Shown here: positions 41,454 through 50,010 of the stretch, piece after piece
How positions within the stretch are numbered: position 1 is the stretch's first letter
How the letters are laid out: every line of letters starts with the position of its first letter
From: Lachnospiraceae bacterium
GTDB taxonomy: Bacteria > Bacillota > Clostridia > Lachnospirales > Lachnospiraceae
NCBI GenBank assembly: GCA_900757145.1
Contig: CAAEMT010000033.1
Coordinates: forward strand, 1 to 64,000
DNA length: 64,000 nucleotides
Direction of reading: 5' to 3'
Program-made: the position numbers and the translations under genes
The notes under the pieces: generated by a model
Told to the model about the DNA's origin: nothing
Seen by the model: only the letters and a program-made list of their open reading frames with translations
Databases searched by the model: none

Positions 41454-41493
41454 AAAAAATCACAGCCTCTCTTTTTTAAGACAAGCTGTGATT
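41454..41493 (-). terminator. Intrinsic terminator after the tlpA-like gene
   Basis: On the minus strand AATCACAGC (41493 side) pairs with GCTGTGATT and is followed by a U-run (complement of 41454-41459). The stem is 9 bp. The remaining 41237-41453 gap contains no gene I can support. Confidence 0.85.
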
Positions 41494-41520
41494 CTTCTCC
41501 AAAATAGCTTCTATTATTGT

Positions 41521-42237
41521 TTATTGTATCATATCTATCCCGCGCTGCAGCGTTGTCCCATCGATCGCACCGCTTGCCTGTGCGATCACATAGCCGTCCG
41601 CATCTATAAAAAACGTGGTCGGCAGGGAATATGCGCCGTACGTCATCGCAGCGTCTGACTTCGTATCATAAAATACCGGGAAGGTATATCCTTTTTCCTC
41701 TATGAACTCTGATGCGATCTCCACTGTCTCTCGCGAGCCGTCTGTCATATTGATCATCAGGAATTGTACGTCCTCGCCAATCTCCAGATACTTTTCATGG
41801 AAATCCGGCATCTCCATCTGGCACGGACTGCACCAGCTCGCCCAGAAATTCAAAACGATAGGCTTTCCGAAATACTCTGATAAGAGGACTTCGTTGCCAT
41901 CCGCATCATAAACGGTAAAATCCGGAGCCATTATTTTCTGTTCTTCCTCAGAAGAAGTTTCTGTATTTTCTGTCGCGCCGACTGCTTCTTCCTTCTCTTC
42001 GGCTGCCGCATCATCTTTTTCTGAAGCGGAAGTCTCTGCTTCCGTCTCCTGTTTTCCTTCTTCGAAACTGTTTTTCTGCTCTGTCTGTGCCTTTTCATCC
42101 TCCTGCGCACCCGGGTCCTTTACGACGAGCTGATCGGTTGCCACATTCTGCCCCAGACGGTTGTAGAGTGCATATGCCCCTCCGATCAGCACAATAAATA
42201 CGAGGATCAGTATCAGCAAAGTTTTCTTGTTTTTCAT
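41521..42237 (-). CDS. TlpA/ResA-like membrane-anchored thioredoxin-fold protein
   Basis: A 238-residue extracytoplasmic thiol-disulfide protein. An N-terminal membrane anchor (residues about 6-24) is followed by an acidic Glu/Ala-rich linker (about 45-100). The AhpC/TSA-type thioredoxin domain has FWASWCSPCQMEMP (Cys136, Cys139), and YSLPTTFFID supplies the cis-proline. It should reduce or isomerise disulfides outside the membrane using electrons delivered by CcdA, whose gene lies nine bases upstream. Confidence 0.93.
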   Translation of the reverse strand: MKNKKTLLILILVFIVLIGGAYALYNRLGQNVATDQLVVKDPGAQEDEKAQTEQKNSFEEGKQETEAETSASEKDDAAAEEKEEAVGATENTETSSEEEQKIMAPDFTVYDADGNEVLLSEYFGKPIVLNFWASWCSPCQMEMPDFHEKYLEIGEDVQFLMINMTDGSRETVEIASEFIEEKGYTFPVFYDTKSDAAMTYGAYSLPTTFFIDADGYVIAQASGAIDGTTLQRGIDMIQ

Positions 42238-42246
42238 AATCCCTCC

Positions 42247-42909
42247 TTAGCCAAGCGCCCCCAGCAGCCGTCCAAGTGTCCCTGTCGCCATAAGAATGCC
42301 GACCAGCACAAGCAGGCTGCCGCTTACGATATTGATAACTCTGTAGTTTTTCTTGATCCAGTTAAACGCTGATTTCAGATAATCGATCAGGACTGCGCTC
42401 AATACAAACGGAATACCAAGTCCGAGCGAGTAAGCCAGAAGCATCGCCATTCCTTCTGCCACATGTCCCTGCTGGGATGCAAGCATCAGCGCGGATCCCA
42501 GAAAAGCTCCGACGCACGGCGTCCACCCTATGGAAAAGATCATACCGAACAGCATTGCTGAGAAAAAACCCATATTGTCAGTATTTACCGTATGACGGCT
42601 GCCCTTGAACAGGTTCAGTCTGAATACGCCGAGGAAATTCAGTCCGAAAAAGATAACGATCACTCCTGAAACAAGATTCACAGCCTCCTGATACTCCTTC
42701 AAAAAGGCGCCGACCGTTCCTGCCAAAGCGCCGAGCGTTACGAATACGGCTGTAAATCCTATGACAAATCCCAGCGCGCCTTTTAAGGTTTTCGCCGTAG
42801 TCCGCTCACCGCCGCCCGCAAAATAAGAGATATAGATCGGCAGCATCGGCAGCAGACACGGCGATATAAAGGTAATAATCCCTTCCAGAAATGCGATCAT
42901 ATACTGCAT
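42247..42909 (-). CDS. ccdA: CcdA family thiol-disulfide electron transporter
   Basis: A 220-residue polytopic membrane protein (about six helices). The CcdA hallmarks are FISPCLLPMLPIYISYFAG in the first helix and SIGWTPCVGAFLGSAL in the fourth, each carrying one of the redox cysteines. It passes electrons from cytoplasmic thioredoxin to the external TlpA-like protein. Gene order trxA-trxB-ccdA-tlpA gives a complete export path for reducing power. Confidence 0.93.
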   Translation of the reverse strand: MQYMIAFLEGIITFISPCLLPMLPIYISYFAGGGERTTAKTLKGALGFVIGFTAVFVTLGALAGTVGAFLKEYQEAVNLVSGVIVIFFGLNFLGVFRLNLFKGSRHTVNTDNMGFFSAMLFGMIFSIGWTPCVGAFLGSALMLASQQGHVAEGMAMLLAYSLGLGIPFVLSAVLIDYLKSAFNWIKKNYRVINIVSGSLLVLVGILMATGTLGRLLGALG

Positions 42910-43008
42910 CTGCTCTCACGCCCCTTTCCTTCTGTGCCTGATGCCGGCTTTTTATTTTCTTTCATATAATCCTCCGATTTCTTCTGGTTTTTCATTGCTT
43001 TCTTTGAA

Positions 43009-43965
43009 TCAGATCCCTTTTTCCTCCGCATTCTGGCTGCTTGTGTGCGCCAGAAATTCTTCCGCCATATGAACTGCCACCGCGCCATCGTTTACTGCCG
43101 TTACAATCTGGCGAAGCTGCTTTGTCCTCACATCTCCGATGGCATACACGCCCGGAATGCTCGTCTGCGTCGTTTCTCCCGCGATTATATAACCGCCCTT
43201 ATCCAGTTCAAGCTGATCCTTTACAAGCTCTGTCGCAGGCTGTCTGCCCACACTGATAAATACGCCGTCACAGTCCACGACCGTTTCTTCTCCCGTGCTG
43301 ACATTTTTCAGGCGGATGCCTGTGATCTTATCGCCGTGCAGAAATTCTTTGACGGTGCTGTTCCAGTAAAACTCCACATTTTCTGCGTTCATCAGAGGCT
43401 CATGGTATATTTTTGTCGCACGCAGCGTATCTCTTCGATGGACGATAATCACCTTCTTTACGATGCGGCTGAGCAAAAGAGCGTCTGCCGCGGCAGAATT
43501 TCCGCCTCCGACTACTACGACAGTTTTTCCTTTGTAGAACATTCCGTCACATGCGGCGCAGTAAGCAACGCCGCGCCCCGTCAGAGCCTCCTCTTCCCCG
43601 ATACCGAGCTTTCGCGGATTGGCTCCTGTAGCAAGAACGACTGTTTTTGCATAAAAGGTTCCTTCGCTCGTCTCGATCTTCTTGGGAACTGCCGCAAGCT
43701 CCATCTCATTTACTTCTGCATACTCTGTCTTTGCGCCGAAACGCTCCGCCTGTCTCTGCATTTTTTCTGCAAGTGTAAATCCGTCTATCCCATCCTCAAA
43801 TCCGGGGTAATTGTCGATCTGGTGCGTCTGCGCCATCTGACCGCCTGCGGAGAGCTTTTCCAGTATCATCGTATCCATTCCTGCCCTTGCTGCATAAAGC
43901 GCCGCCGTATATCCGGCAGGACCTCCGCCGACAATGATCATATCATAAACATGCTTCGTATCCAT
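43009..43965 (-). CDS. trxB: Thioredoxin-disulfide reductase
   Basis: A 318-residue low-molecular-weight flavoprotein reductase. FAD motif IIVGGGPAGYTAALYAARAG, redox motif YCAACD (Cys136, Cys139), NAD(P)H motif VVVVGGGNSAAADALLLS and the closing FAD motif GVYAIGDVRTK are complete. It recharges TrxA, encoded 12 bases upstream, with electrons from NADPH (or ferredoxin/NADH in some clostridia). Confidence 0.96.
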   Translation of the reverse strand: MDTKHVYDMIIVGGGPAGYTAALYAARAGMDTMILEKLSAGGQMAQTHQIDNYPGFEDGIDGFTLAEKMQRQAERFGAKTEYAEVNEMELAAVPKKIETSEGTFYAKTVVLATGANPRKLGIGEEEALTGRGVAYCAACDGMFYKGKTVVVVGGGNSAAADALLLSRIVKKVIIVHRRDTLRATKIYHEPLMNAENVEFYWNSTVKEFLHGDKITGIRLKNVSTGEETVVDCDGVFISVGRQPATELVKDQLELDKGGYIIAGETTQTSIPGVYAIGDVRTKQLRQIVTAVNDGAVAVHMAEEFLAHTSSQNAEEKGI

Positions 43966-43977
43966 ATCAGCCCCTCC

Positions 43978-44301
43978 TTACTTATTTAACGCATTCTGAA
44001 GAAAACGGTCGATCATTGCTTTCGATTCAGGCGCAACGATCGAATCGATCGCTTTTCCGTTTTGGAATAATACAAGCGTTGGAATCACCTCGATCTGCTC
44101 ATCCTTGGCAAGCTGTTCTTCCTCATCTATATTGATCTTGCCTGCAACAAGCGTCTCACGGTACTCTTCTGCAATACGGTCATACGCCGGAGCGATCCTG
44201 CGGCAGTATCCGCACCACGGCGCCCAAAAATCTACCAGTACAGGCTTATCACCATTTATCATCTCATTAAACTGCTCTGTATTCATATTTATAGCTGTCA
44301 T
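43978..44301 (-). CDS. trxA: Thioredoxin with CGYC active site
   Basis: A 107-residue cytoplasmic thioredoxin. The motif is FWAPWCGYC (Cys30, Cys33) in place of the common CGPC; the VIPTLVLF cis-proline region is normal. The CGYC form should shift redox potential. The ATG at 44301 follows AAAGGAG; a longer frame exists upstream but has no support. First gene of trxA-trxB-ccdA-tlpA. Confidence 0.94.
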   Translation of the reverse strand: MTAINMNTEQFNEMINGDKPVLVDFWAPWCGYCRRIAPAYDRIAEEYRETLVAGKINIDEEEQLAKDEQIEVIPTLVLFQNGKAIDSIVAPESKAMIDRFLQNALNK

Positions 44302-44381
44302 ATGCGTCAGCTCCTTTCCTTTTGTTTTATCTGTTCCCAGTATACAGCATGCCCCGTTTTCTGTCTGTGATAACATCACAA

Positions 44382-44425
44382 AAAACAGAACTGCCGCATC
44401 TTATCATGCAGGCAGCCCTGTTTTT
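44382..44425 (-). terminator. Terminator after the 5'-nucleotidase gene
   Basis: AACAG, CTGCC and CAT pair with ATG, GGCAG and CTGTT, interrupted by small bulges. On the minus strand the stem is followed by a U-run. It begins just after the nucleotidase stop. Confidence 0.8.
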
Positions 44426-44429
44426 GTTC

Positions 44430-46442
44430 TTATTTTTGAGTTTTATTGATCTGATTCTTTTTTGCCGCTTTTCTCACTTTTTTTACAACAAAGGTCACGA
44501 TGCCTGCCAGAAGCAGTACAACAAGAGTAAGTACCCCATAAATGATCCACGCAAATTTATTGGGCTGTTTTATTATGTCGATGATATTGCGGCTGTCAAT
44601 TTCCAGCTTTCTTCCCTCTGGATTCGCATAATACGCCGGAATAACGGATATTCCTTCTTCATTTTTCTCAAAGGATTCCAGATAAGACGCAAGCGCATAC
44701 CATTCCTTTACTTCATTCCCGTCCTTATCATGGATGATATACTTCTCAAAATCATCAATGACGCGGCCGTCCCTGTCTTTCGGCGCGATCTTCAGAAGTC
44801 CCATGGACATATCTTCTATCGTTCCAAGCATCTGTGCGGAATACAGACCTGCCACAACACGATACATCTGATCGTCCTCCAGCTGCTGCGTCTCCTTTCC
44901 CTGCGTATACGGAACATTTGTCACAAGCTCCGTATTCGTCACCTTATTGAGCAGAAGCCGATTCGGATTGTATTCCCAGCGAAGTCCGCTCGGATATAAC
45001 TGGGCTGTCGTCATGATCGGTGAGATCGAAACGTCTATTTCCGCCACCGTCTTCAGCTCTTTTCCTGTCAGATACACACTGACCAAAGGATAGCCCGGAA
45101 TCCGGTCCGCCCCGATTCCGAGCGAGCTGATATTAAACGCATCAGACACGGTCACCGTTCCTTTTCGCAGCGTATCGCGGATCGAACCGGACGGGGAAAA
45201 GGCTGCGTATACCTTTTCATAAGCGTCCCCTTCCGCCTGCTCTACGGCGTACACGTAAGAATCGGCGATCACGCTTCCGAGCGGATCTTCCCCGTGCTCT
45301 ATTGCAAATTCTTCTATAGGACTGAATTCCACCTGATTTTCTGCAAGCACCTGATCGAAAGTATACCCAAACTGTTTCAGATACGTTTTATCCACTTCCT
45401 GCTTATATTGGGCAAGCCGCAGCTTTATTTCCTCATCCTCTTTTACTGTATCATCCAGCGGCGTTACCGTATACTCCTCAAGTTCCCATCTGCCGTCATC
45501 TTTCCTCGCAAGACGAAGCTCTCCCAGTCCTTTGCAGTAATACCCGGACGACACGACATACGTATCGCCATATCGCAGCGGCTCGTCCAGCTCCGTATGT
45601 GTATGCCCGCTGATGATCACATCAATCTTGGGAACCGCTTTTGCAAGCAGCGCATCCTCCGACTTCTTCTCATTTTCATTCGTTCCGCTGTGAGACAGGC
45701 AGAGGATCATATCCACATTTTCCTTCTCCAGAGCTTCTACCATTTCTTTTGAAGTCTCGACAATATCTTCAAACACAAGCCCGCTCTCCGGCGCGCACGC
45801 ATCCGCGTCTTCTCCCAGCACACCGTATATTCCGATGCGCACCCCGCCGCGCTCAATCACCGTATACGGCGTGCTTCCGTACGTATCCATTGCATTTTTT
45901 ACAAGCTGATTATCAGAAGAAGTATTCTTATCCCAGTCGATATTCGCACTGACAAGCGCCGGAAGAGAGATCTCTTCCTCCTTCGCATGCTCCACTGCCG
46001 CAAGCAGCATATTCGAGACGCCTTCGCTCCTGTAATCAAACTCATGGTTTCCAAACGTCACTGCGTCATATCCGATCTCTCCCATCAGCATAAGCTCTGG
46101 CGCTTCGCTCTCATAGATCGTCTGATACAGCGTCCCCATAGAAAAGTCGCCGCCGTCCACGAGAAATGTCGCCGGATAATCCGTCCGCTTCTCATCTGCC
46201 AACGTTTTCAGTTTTGCAAATCCGCCCATTACGGCTTCTTTTCCATCTTCCTGTACCGGATACGGTTCAAGATGCGAGTGCATATCATGCGTAAATAATA
46301 TCTGTACTTCCTGCTCCGGCTTTTCTTCTGTCTCTGCTGCTGCCGCATCTGAAATTATAAACGTCATGCACAAAGAACATACGGCGAACACAGCGCGTAT
46401 TGCCGAACTGATCTGCTTTTTCATCATGTTATTCTGCTCCAT
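44430..46442 (-). CDS. Surface bifunctional metallophosphatase/5'-nucleotidase
   Basis: A 670-residue exported enzyme. A signal peptide (to about residue 36, ending AAAAE) is followed by the metallophosphatase domain: ILFTHDMHSHLEPY, VDGGDFSMGTL, TFGNHEFDYRSEG, ISGHTHTELD. The 5'-nucleotidase C-terminal domain (FSPSGSIRDTLRKG) follows, then a single C-terminal membrane helix with a basic tail. It would dephosphorylate nucleotides or cyclic nucleotides outside the cell and could feed purines to the neighbouring locus. Alternative starts 15-18 bases downstream have a better-placed GGAG. Confidence 0.92.
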   Translation of the reverse strand: MEQNNMMKKQISSAIRAVFAVCSLCMTFIISDAAAAETEEKPEQEVQILFTHDMHSHLEPYPVQEDGKEAVMGGFAKLKTLADEKRTDYPATFLVDGGDFSMGTLYQTIYESEAPELMLMGEIGYDAVTFGNHEFDYRSEGVSNMLLAAVEHAKEEEISLPALVSANIDWDKNTSSDNQLVKNAMDTYGSTPYTVIERGGVRIGIYGVLGEDADACAPESGLVFEDIVETSKEMVEALEKENVDMILCLSHSGTNENEKKSEDALLAKAVPKIDVIISGHTHTELDEPLRYGDTYVVSSGYYCKGLGELRLARKDDGRWELEEYTVTPLDDTVKEDEEIKLRLAQYKQEVDKTYLKQFGYTFDQVLAENQVEFSPIEEFAIEHGEDPLGSVIADSYVYAVEQAEGDAYEKVYAAFSPSGSIRDTLRKGTVTVSDAFNISSLGIGADRIPGYPLVSVYLTGKELKTVAEIDVSISPIMTTAQLYPSGLRWEYNPNRLLLNKVTNTELVTNVPYTQGKETQQLEDDQMYRVVAGLYSAQMLGTIEDMSMGLLKIAPKDRDGRVIDDFEKYIIHDKDGNEVKEWYALASYLESFEKNEEGISVIPAYYANPEGRKLEIDSRNIIDIIKQPNKFAWIIYGVLTLVVLLLAGIVTFVVKKVRKAAKKNQINKTQK

Positions 46443-46475
46443 TTTCCTTTCTTAATTTGACTTGATCGTTCCTTT

Positions 46476-46574
46476 CTATTTTACATCATCAGAGCATTCT
46501 TGTACATGATATGTTTCAAACTTCTCATTCCTGCAATAGCGTGCCAGCGTCCTTGCGCTGATGCCAAGGAACTT
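46476..46574 (-). pseudogene. Remnant of a small HTH protein
   Basis: A 32-codon open fragment reads KFLGISARTLARYCRN...ETYHVQ, similar to the helix-turn-helix of excisionase/MerR-like proteins. A TAG stands directly upstream and no start is available. Probably decayed; recognition rests on a short match. Confidence 0.45.
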
Positions 46575-46662
46575 CTACTTTTTCTGAAGATTAATACGCG
46601 TTGCTTACAACAACGGATAATTCCCCGTATATTTTTCTCAGAAAGCCAAAGGAGGATACCAT

Positions 46663-47028
46663 ATGCTAAATAAAAACATTAAGACACTCAGAAAAACGAA
46701 AGGACTGTCACTGCAGGAACTTGTTGTGAAGCTGGATGTTGTGCGGCAAACCATTTCAAAATGGGATCAGGAACTATCTGTGCCGGATTCTGATATGCTG
46801 ATTTCTATAGCAGAGGCTTTGGAAACTCCGGTCAGCACATTGCTTGGAGAAACGATTACAGAGGATTCTTTTACGGCACGAGGATCAGCTCACACGTACA
46901 TTCCTGAAATTTCTCCTTCGCCTTTTCATTTACCGCCGCTAATGCCCCTGCAAAATCCTCTACATTCAGGCTGTCTGATTCGATCTGAAAATACACCGCA
47001 ACCCACAAATGCCGCCCTGTTTTCGTAA
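46663..47028 (+). pseudogene. XRE family regulator, C-terminus lost
   Basis: Residues 1-65 form a good Cro/C1-type HTH (NIKTLRKTKGLSLQELVVKL, VRQTISKWDQELSVPDSDML, AEALETPVSTLLGE). From about codon 70 the frame runs into the reverse complement of the cation transporter gene and encodes nonsense to a stop at 47028. Intact relatives usually carry extra domains after the HTH. The join at about 46871 therefore looks like a deletion or recombination scar. A 65-residue DNA-binding stub could still be made, with GGAGG before the ATG. Confidence 0.7.
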
Positions 47029-47758
47029 TATCGAAAAAAACAGGCTTAAAATGATGCTGTTCCAGAACGGGATTGCAGATCGCCTTGACCTCTTCCATAT
47101 ACGCCTCATCAGGCGAGAACAGAAATACATCCTTTACCGCGCCCCACAGCACTTTGATACTTTCCGGAAGCATGAACACCATAACGACGACCGCTACGAT
47201 CTGGTCAAAATACGGAGTGATAAATCCAACCGGCGTCTTTTCCAGATACCGCGATGCAAAAAACGCAAGGGACATTCCCAGACTGTATACAATATCCAGC
47301 TTCCAGCCAAGCAGCTCTGCTTCAATGGTCGGCGAGGATATGTTACGGTTCAGCCGTTTCATTACAAGGAAAATTATGATACTTGCCACACCGAGACAGC
47401 ACTGGAAAATGGAGACCTGCGCATTGTTTACAGGATTACCGCCTGACAAAGCAGAATCAAGCACCTCCGCAGATACACCCATAGTAACGGACAGCATCAT
47501 AACACCTTTGATTATGACAAATATCGACTCTATCTGAAAATACCCGTACGGCCGTTTCTCTGATACCGGCTTATGAAACAGCGGAGTAAGGAACAAAAGC
47601 AGCGCAATGAACACAAGCTCCGACGCATCGTATACGGCATCCGTCAACGCCGACTGCGAATGACTGTATATTGAAAAAATAAACTCTGCAATGGCAAATA
47701 CAAGTCCCGATAAAAAGGACAGCATCAAAATCTGTTTTTCTTTTCTTTCCGTTATCAT
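46871..47758 (-). CDS. Cation diffusion facilitator family transporter
   Basis: A 295-residue membrane protein with about six helices in the first two thirds and a cytoplasmic C-terminal domain (from about residue 215). Blocks SQSALTDAVYDASELVFIALLL and TIEAELLGWKLDIVYSLG hold the acidic residues in helices 2 and 5 that mark CDF metal transporters. Compared with classical members several His ligands are missing, so metal specificity is uncertain. Its 3' end abuts the truncated XRE gene on the opposite strand. Confidence 0.85.
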   Translation of the reverse strand: MITERKEKQILMLSFLSGLVFAIAEFIFSIYSHSQSALTDAVYDASELVFIALLLFLTPLFHKPVSEKRPYGYFQIESIFVIIKGVMMLSVTMGVSAEVLDSALSGGNPVNNAQVSIFQCCLGVASIIIFLVMKRLNRNISSPTIEAELLGWKLDIVYSLGMSLAFFASRYLEKTPVGFITPYFDQIVAVVVMVFMLPESIKVLWGAVKDVFLFSPDEAYMEEVKAICNPVLEQHHFKPVFFDITKTGRHLWVAVYFQIESDSLNVEDFAGALAAVNEKAKEKFQECTCELILVP

Positions 47759-47826
47759 CCTAGCATCTCTTTTCTAAAAGGTATGACGATTATTATACTA
47801 AAAGCAGACGGGATTGTACAGTTAAA

Positions 47827-48486
47827 TTAAATATAATGACGGATCGCTGCGCACAGAAGCGATGTACAGCCCTCCGCCTCTTTGTCATAGTATGACCGGA
47901 ATCTCTCATCCGCCTCATACAGTTCTGCAAGTCCTCTGTGCATCTGCGGCGTATATTTTTTCCATGTCATACAAAGCCACTCCTTATGAAGCGCGGCGAT
48001 CTGTCCCGCTTCCTCACTTTCCGGCTTCAGCCCCTCGCGCACGCCCTGCTGCAAACGCTCTTTGATCTCACGCTCCAACTGCGTAAACTGCTCCCACTGT
48101 TCTTCCGTCATAGAAAGCAGCTTGCGATTTGACATATCTAATGCCTCGTTGCCGTATGCGGCGCGCACCTCCGCTCCATACTGCTCTTCATTTTTCTCTA
48201 CCAGATCCTTTTTAAATGCTTCAAATTTCTGTCTGTCACTCATGCTTATCTCTCCTTCTTCTGCCGCGATCGTCTGCTCTACCGTATCGATCAGACGGTC
48301 GATCTGCTTACGTTTCTCTTTCAGATCACGAAGATGATCCCTAAGCGCATGACAAATATCAAAATCCGGCTGAAACAGAATCTGCTGAATCTGTTTTAAC
48401 TCAAATCCTCTTTCCCGATAAAATAAAACCTGCTGAAGCAGCGCCGCAATAACATACATAACCGGGCAGAAGAAATTGTTTTGCAT
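47827..48486 (-). pseudogene. MerR/TipAS-type regulator lacking its HTH
   Basis: From about residue 17 (QQVLFYRERGFELKQIQQILFQPDF) the protein follows the MerR dimerisation helix. The TipAS antibiotic-recognition domain follows (FEAFKKDLVEKNEEQYGAEVRAAYG ... MHRGLAELYEADERFRSYYD). The HTH that should precede it (about 45 residues) is absent and replaced by unrelated residues. The break coincides with the start of an AT-rich segment at about 48440-48490. It cannot bind DNA as a normal MerR protein, although a ligand-binding short form (as with TipAS) is conceivable. Confidence 0.75.
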
Positions 48487-48555
48487 GAGATGATTTATTC
48501 ATAACGGTATGGTAGAATGATTTTGACAAATAAGAAGTTATGGAGGAAATAATAT

Positions 48556-48966
48556 ATGCGACACGAGTGTAAAATTACAGTGTTGGAAACAAAAGTTTTT
48601 AGTGATTATCAAGAAAAATATCTGGCAAATCCAAATTCTGATCCATGTCCTTGCTTCAAGGCAGGAGATATTTTTCACTTAAAAAGGACAAGCGAGCAGG
48701 ATGATTTTTACCATTTGATGAATGGGAAATTTTGTGGGGAAGCATGGGACGCTATTAGCAGATATGTTTACACCGCTTTACAAGGTGGTTCTATTATGCA
48801 TAAATGGACGAATGATGAAAAAATGATGATTGCTTGTTGCAATGATGGTACAAGACCAGTAATTTTCAAAATTGAGAGAATTGATATTCCCGAAAATGAC
48901 GAAGAAAAGCAGTGGCTTGAAAAACAGAATTTCAAAAATACAGCAGACGATGCTTATGTAGGTTAA
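48556..48966 (+). CDS. TIGR04076 family protein
   Basis: A 136-residue protein with the layout of the TIGR04076 family: N-terminal CKITVLETKVFSDYQEKYL, the CPCFKAGDIF block, and a C-terminal ACCNDGTRPVIFKIERI. Function is unknown. It has GGAGG before the ATG and an AT-rich composition unlike its neighbours, and it precedes a VOC gene by 53 bases on the same strand. The pair looks transferred. Confidence 0.8.
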   Translation: MRHECKITVLETKVFSDYQEKYLANPNSDPCPCFKAGDIFHLKRTSEQDDFYHLMNGKFCGEAWDAISRYVYTALQGGSIMHKWTNDEKMMIACCNDGTRPVIFKIERIDIPENDEEKQWLEKQNFKNTADDAYVG

Positions 48967-49019
48967 AGGGTAACATCAGTTTGTACAACTAATAAAACAA
49001 TGCACTTTAGGAGGATTTT

Positions 49020-49403
49020 ATGAAGATAGAACACATTGCAATGTATGTAAATGATTTAGAAGCAACAAGAGAGTTTTTTATCAAATATTTTAATGCAACA
49101 TCTAATGCAGGGTATCATAATAAAACTACAGATTTTCGTTCTTATTTTTTAAGTTTTGACGATGGTGCTCGTCTGGAAATAATGAAGAAGCCAAAAATGG
49201 AAGATGAAATAAAAAATTTGTCACGCACAGGTTATATTCATCTTGCATTTAGTGTGGGAAGTAAGGAAGCTGTTGATGAACTTACTCAAAAAATTAAAAG
49301 CGATGGTTATAATGTTGTAAGTGGACCAAGAATAACCGGAGATGGATATTATGAAAGCTGTGTAGTGGGCATTGAAGAAAATCAAATTGAGATAACAGTG
49401 TGA
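49020..49403 (+). CDS. VOC (glyoxalase/bleomycin-resistance) superfamily protein
   Basis: A 127-residue vicinal-oxygen-chelate protein. It starts MKIEHIAMYVNDLEATREFF, the first beta-alpha unit with the metal His, and repeats the pattern with GYIHLAFSVGSKEAVDELT; the last ligand is EENQIEI. Such proteins are lyases, dioxygenases or drug-binding proteins. AGGAGG precedes the start. AT-rich like the upstream gene. Confidence 0.85.
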   Translation: MKIEHIAMYVNDLEATREFFIKYFNATSNAGYHNKTTDFRSYFLSFDDGARLEIMKKPKMEDEIKNLSRTGYIHLAFSVGSKEAVDELTQKIKSDGYNVVSGPRITGDGYYESCVVGIEENQIEITV

Positions 49404-49569
49404 TATTTTTGGAGATAGAAACTTATGAATACGCCTACATTTCATTGAAGAATTGTACAACAATTGAGTTGCATAATTTCACTTTGTCGTTCTGAACTTT
49501 CAACTGAATAACTACAGCACAAACCGCTGCTACATGGAAGCCAACAAACCATTCAACAGCGTTTTTTCT

Positions 49570-49905
49570 TTACCGTTTTTTTCTCTGGCTGATAGGCGTT
49601 CCCATTTTCTTTGATTTTTTGAGAACCCGAATCAGCCAGCGAAATTCTTCTTCGGATAAATTTTTGTAGTTGATACCAAGCTGCTTGCAGTAAAGCATTG
49701 CCAGTTTTTCCAAACGGCTGCCCTTGAATTTTTCGACCGCTTCCAGATTTTCTTTCAGTTCATCGGCAACGGTGGTCTGGGGCGCATTTTCACTGTCCTT
49801 TTTGTGGGGTTCCCGAATATCTCGGATAATCAGGTTGAGGTCATCCTGAACCATGTATCTGAAATATTCATCATCACTGATATGGGCAGCTTGCAGCACT
49901 TTCAA
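49570..49905 (-). pseudogene. Unrecognised C-terminal gene fragment
   Basis: A frame of about 119 codons (open from 49929) without a plausible start codon or ribosome binding site. The visible protein is charged and helical (DDEYFRYMVQDDLNLIIRDI; SRLEKLAMLYCKQLGINY; C-terminal KKSKKMGTPISQRKKR). I do not recognise the family. The missing 5' end and position beside scarred genes suggest the tail of a mobile-element gene. Confidence 0.4.
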
Positions 49906-50010
49906 ATGCGGGTCATCTTCGCCGGGGCGTTAGAAAAGGAGCTGCATTTTTCGTGTATTGTGTCCGTATACAGCTTTCCATATCCGCTTTACACCGGCAG
50001 GAACTTACGT

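Noticed and set aside
43045..43989. A 314-codon open frame on the plus strand
   Set aside because: Antisense to trxB; codon composition and lack of motifs mark it as a shadow.
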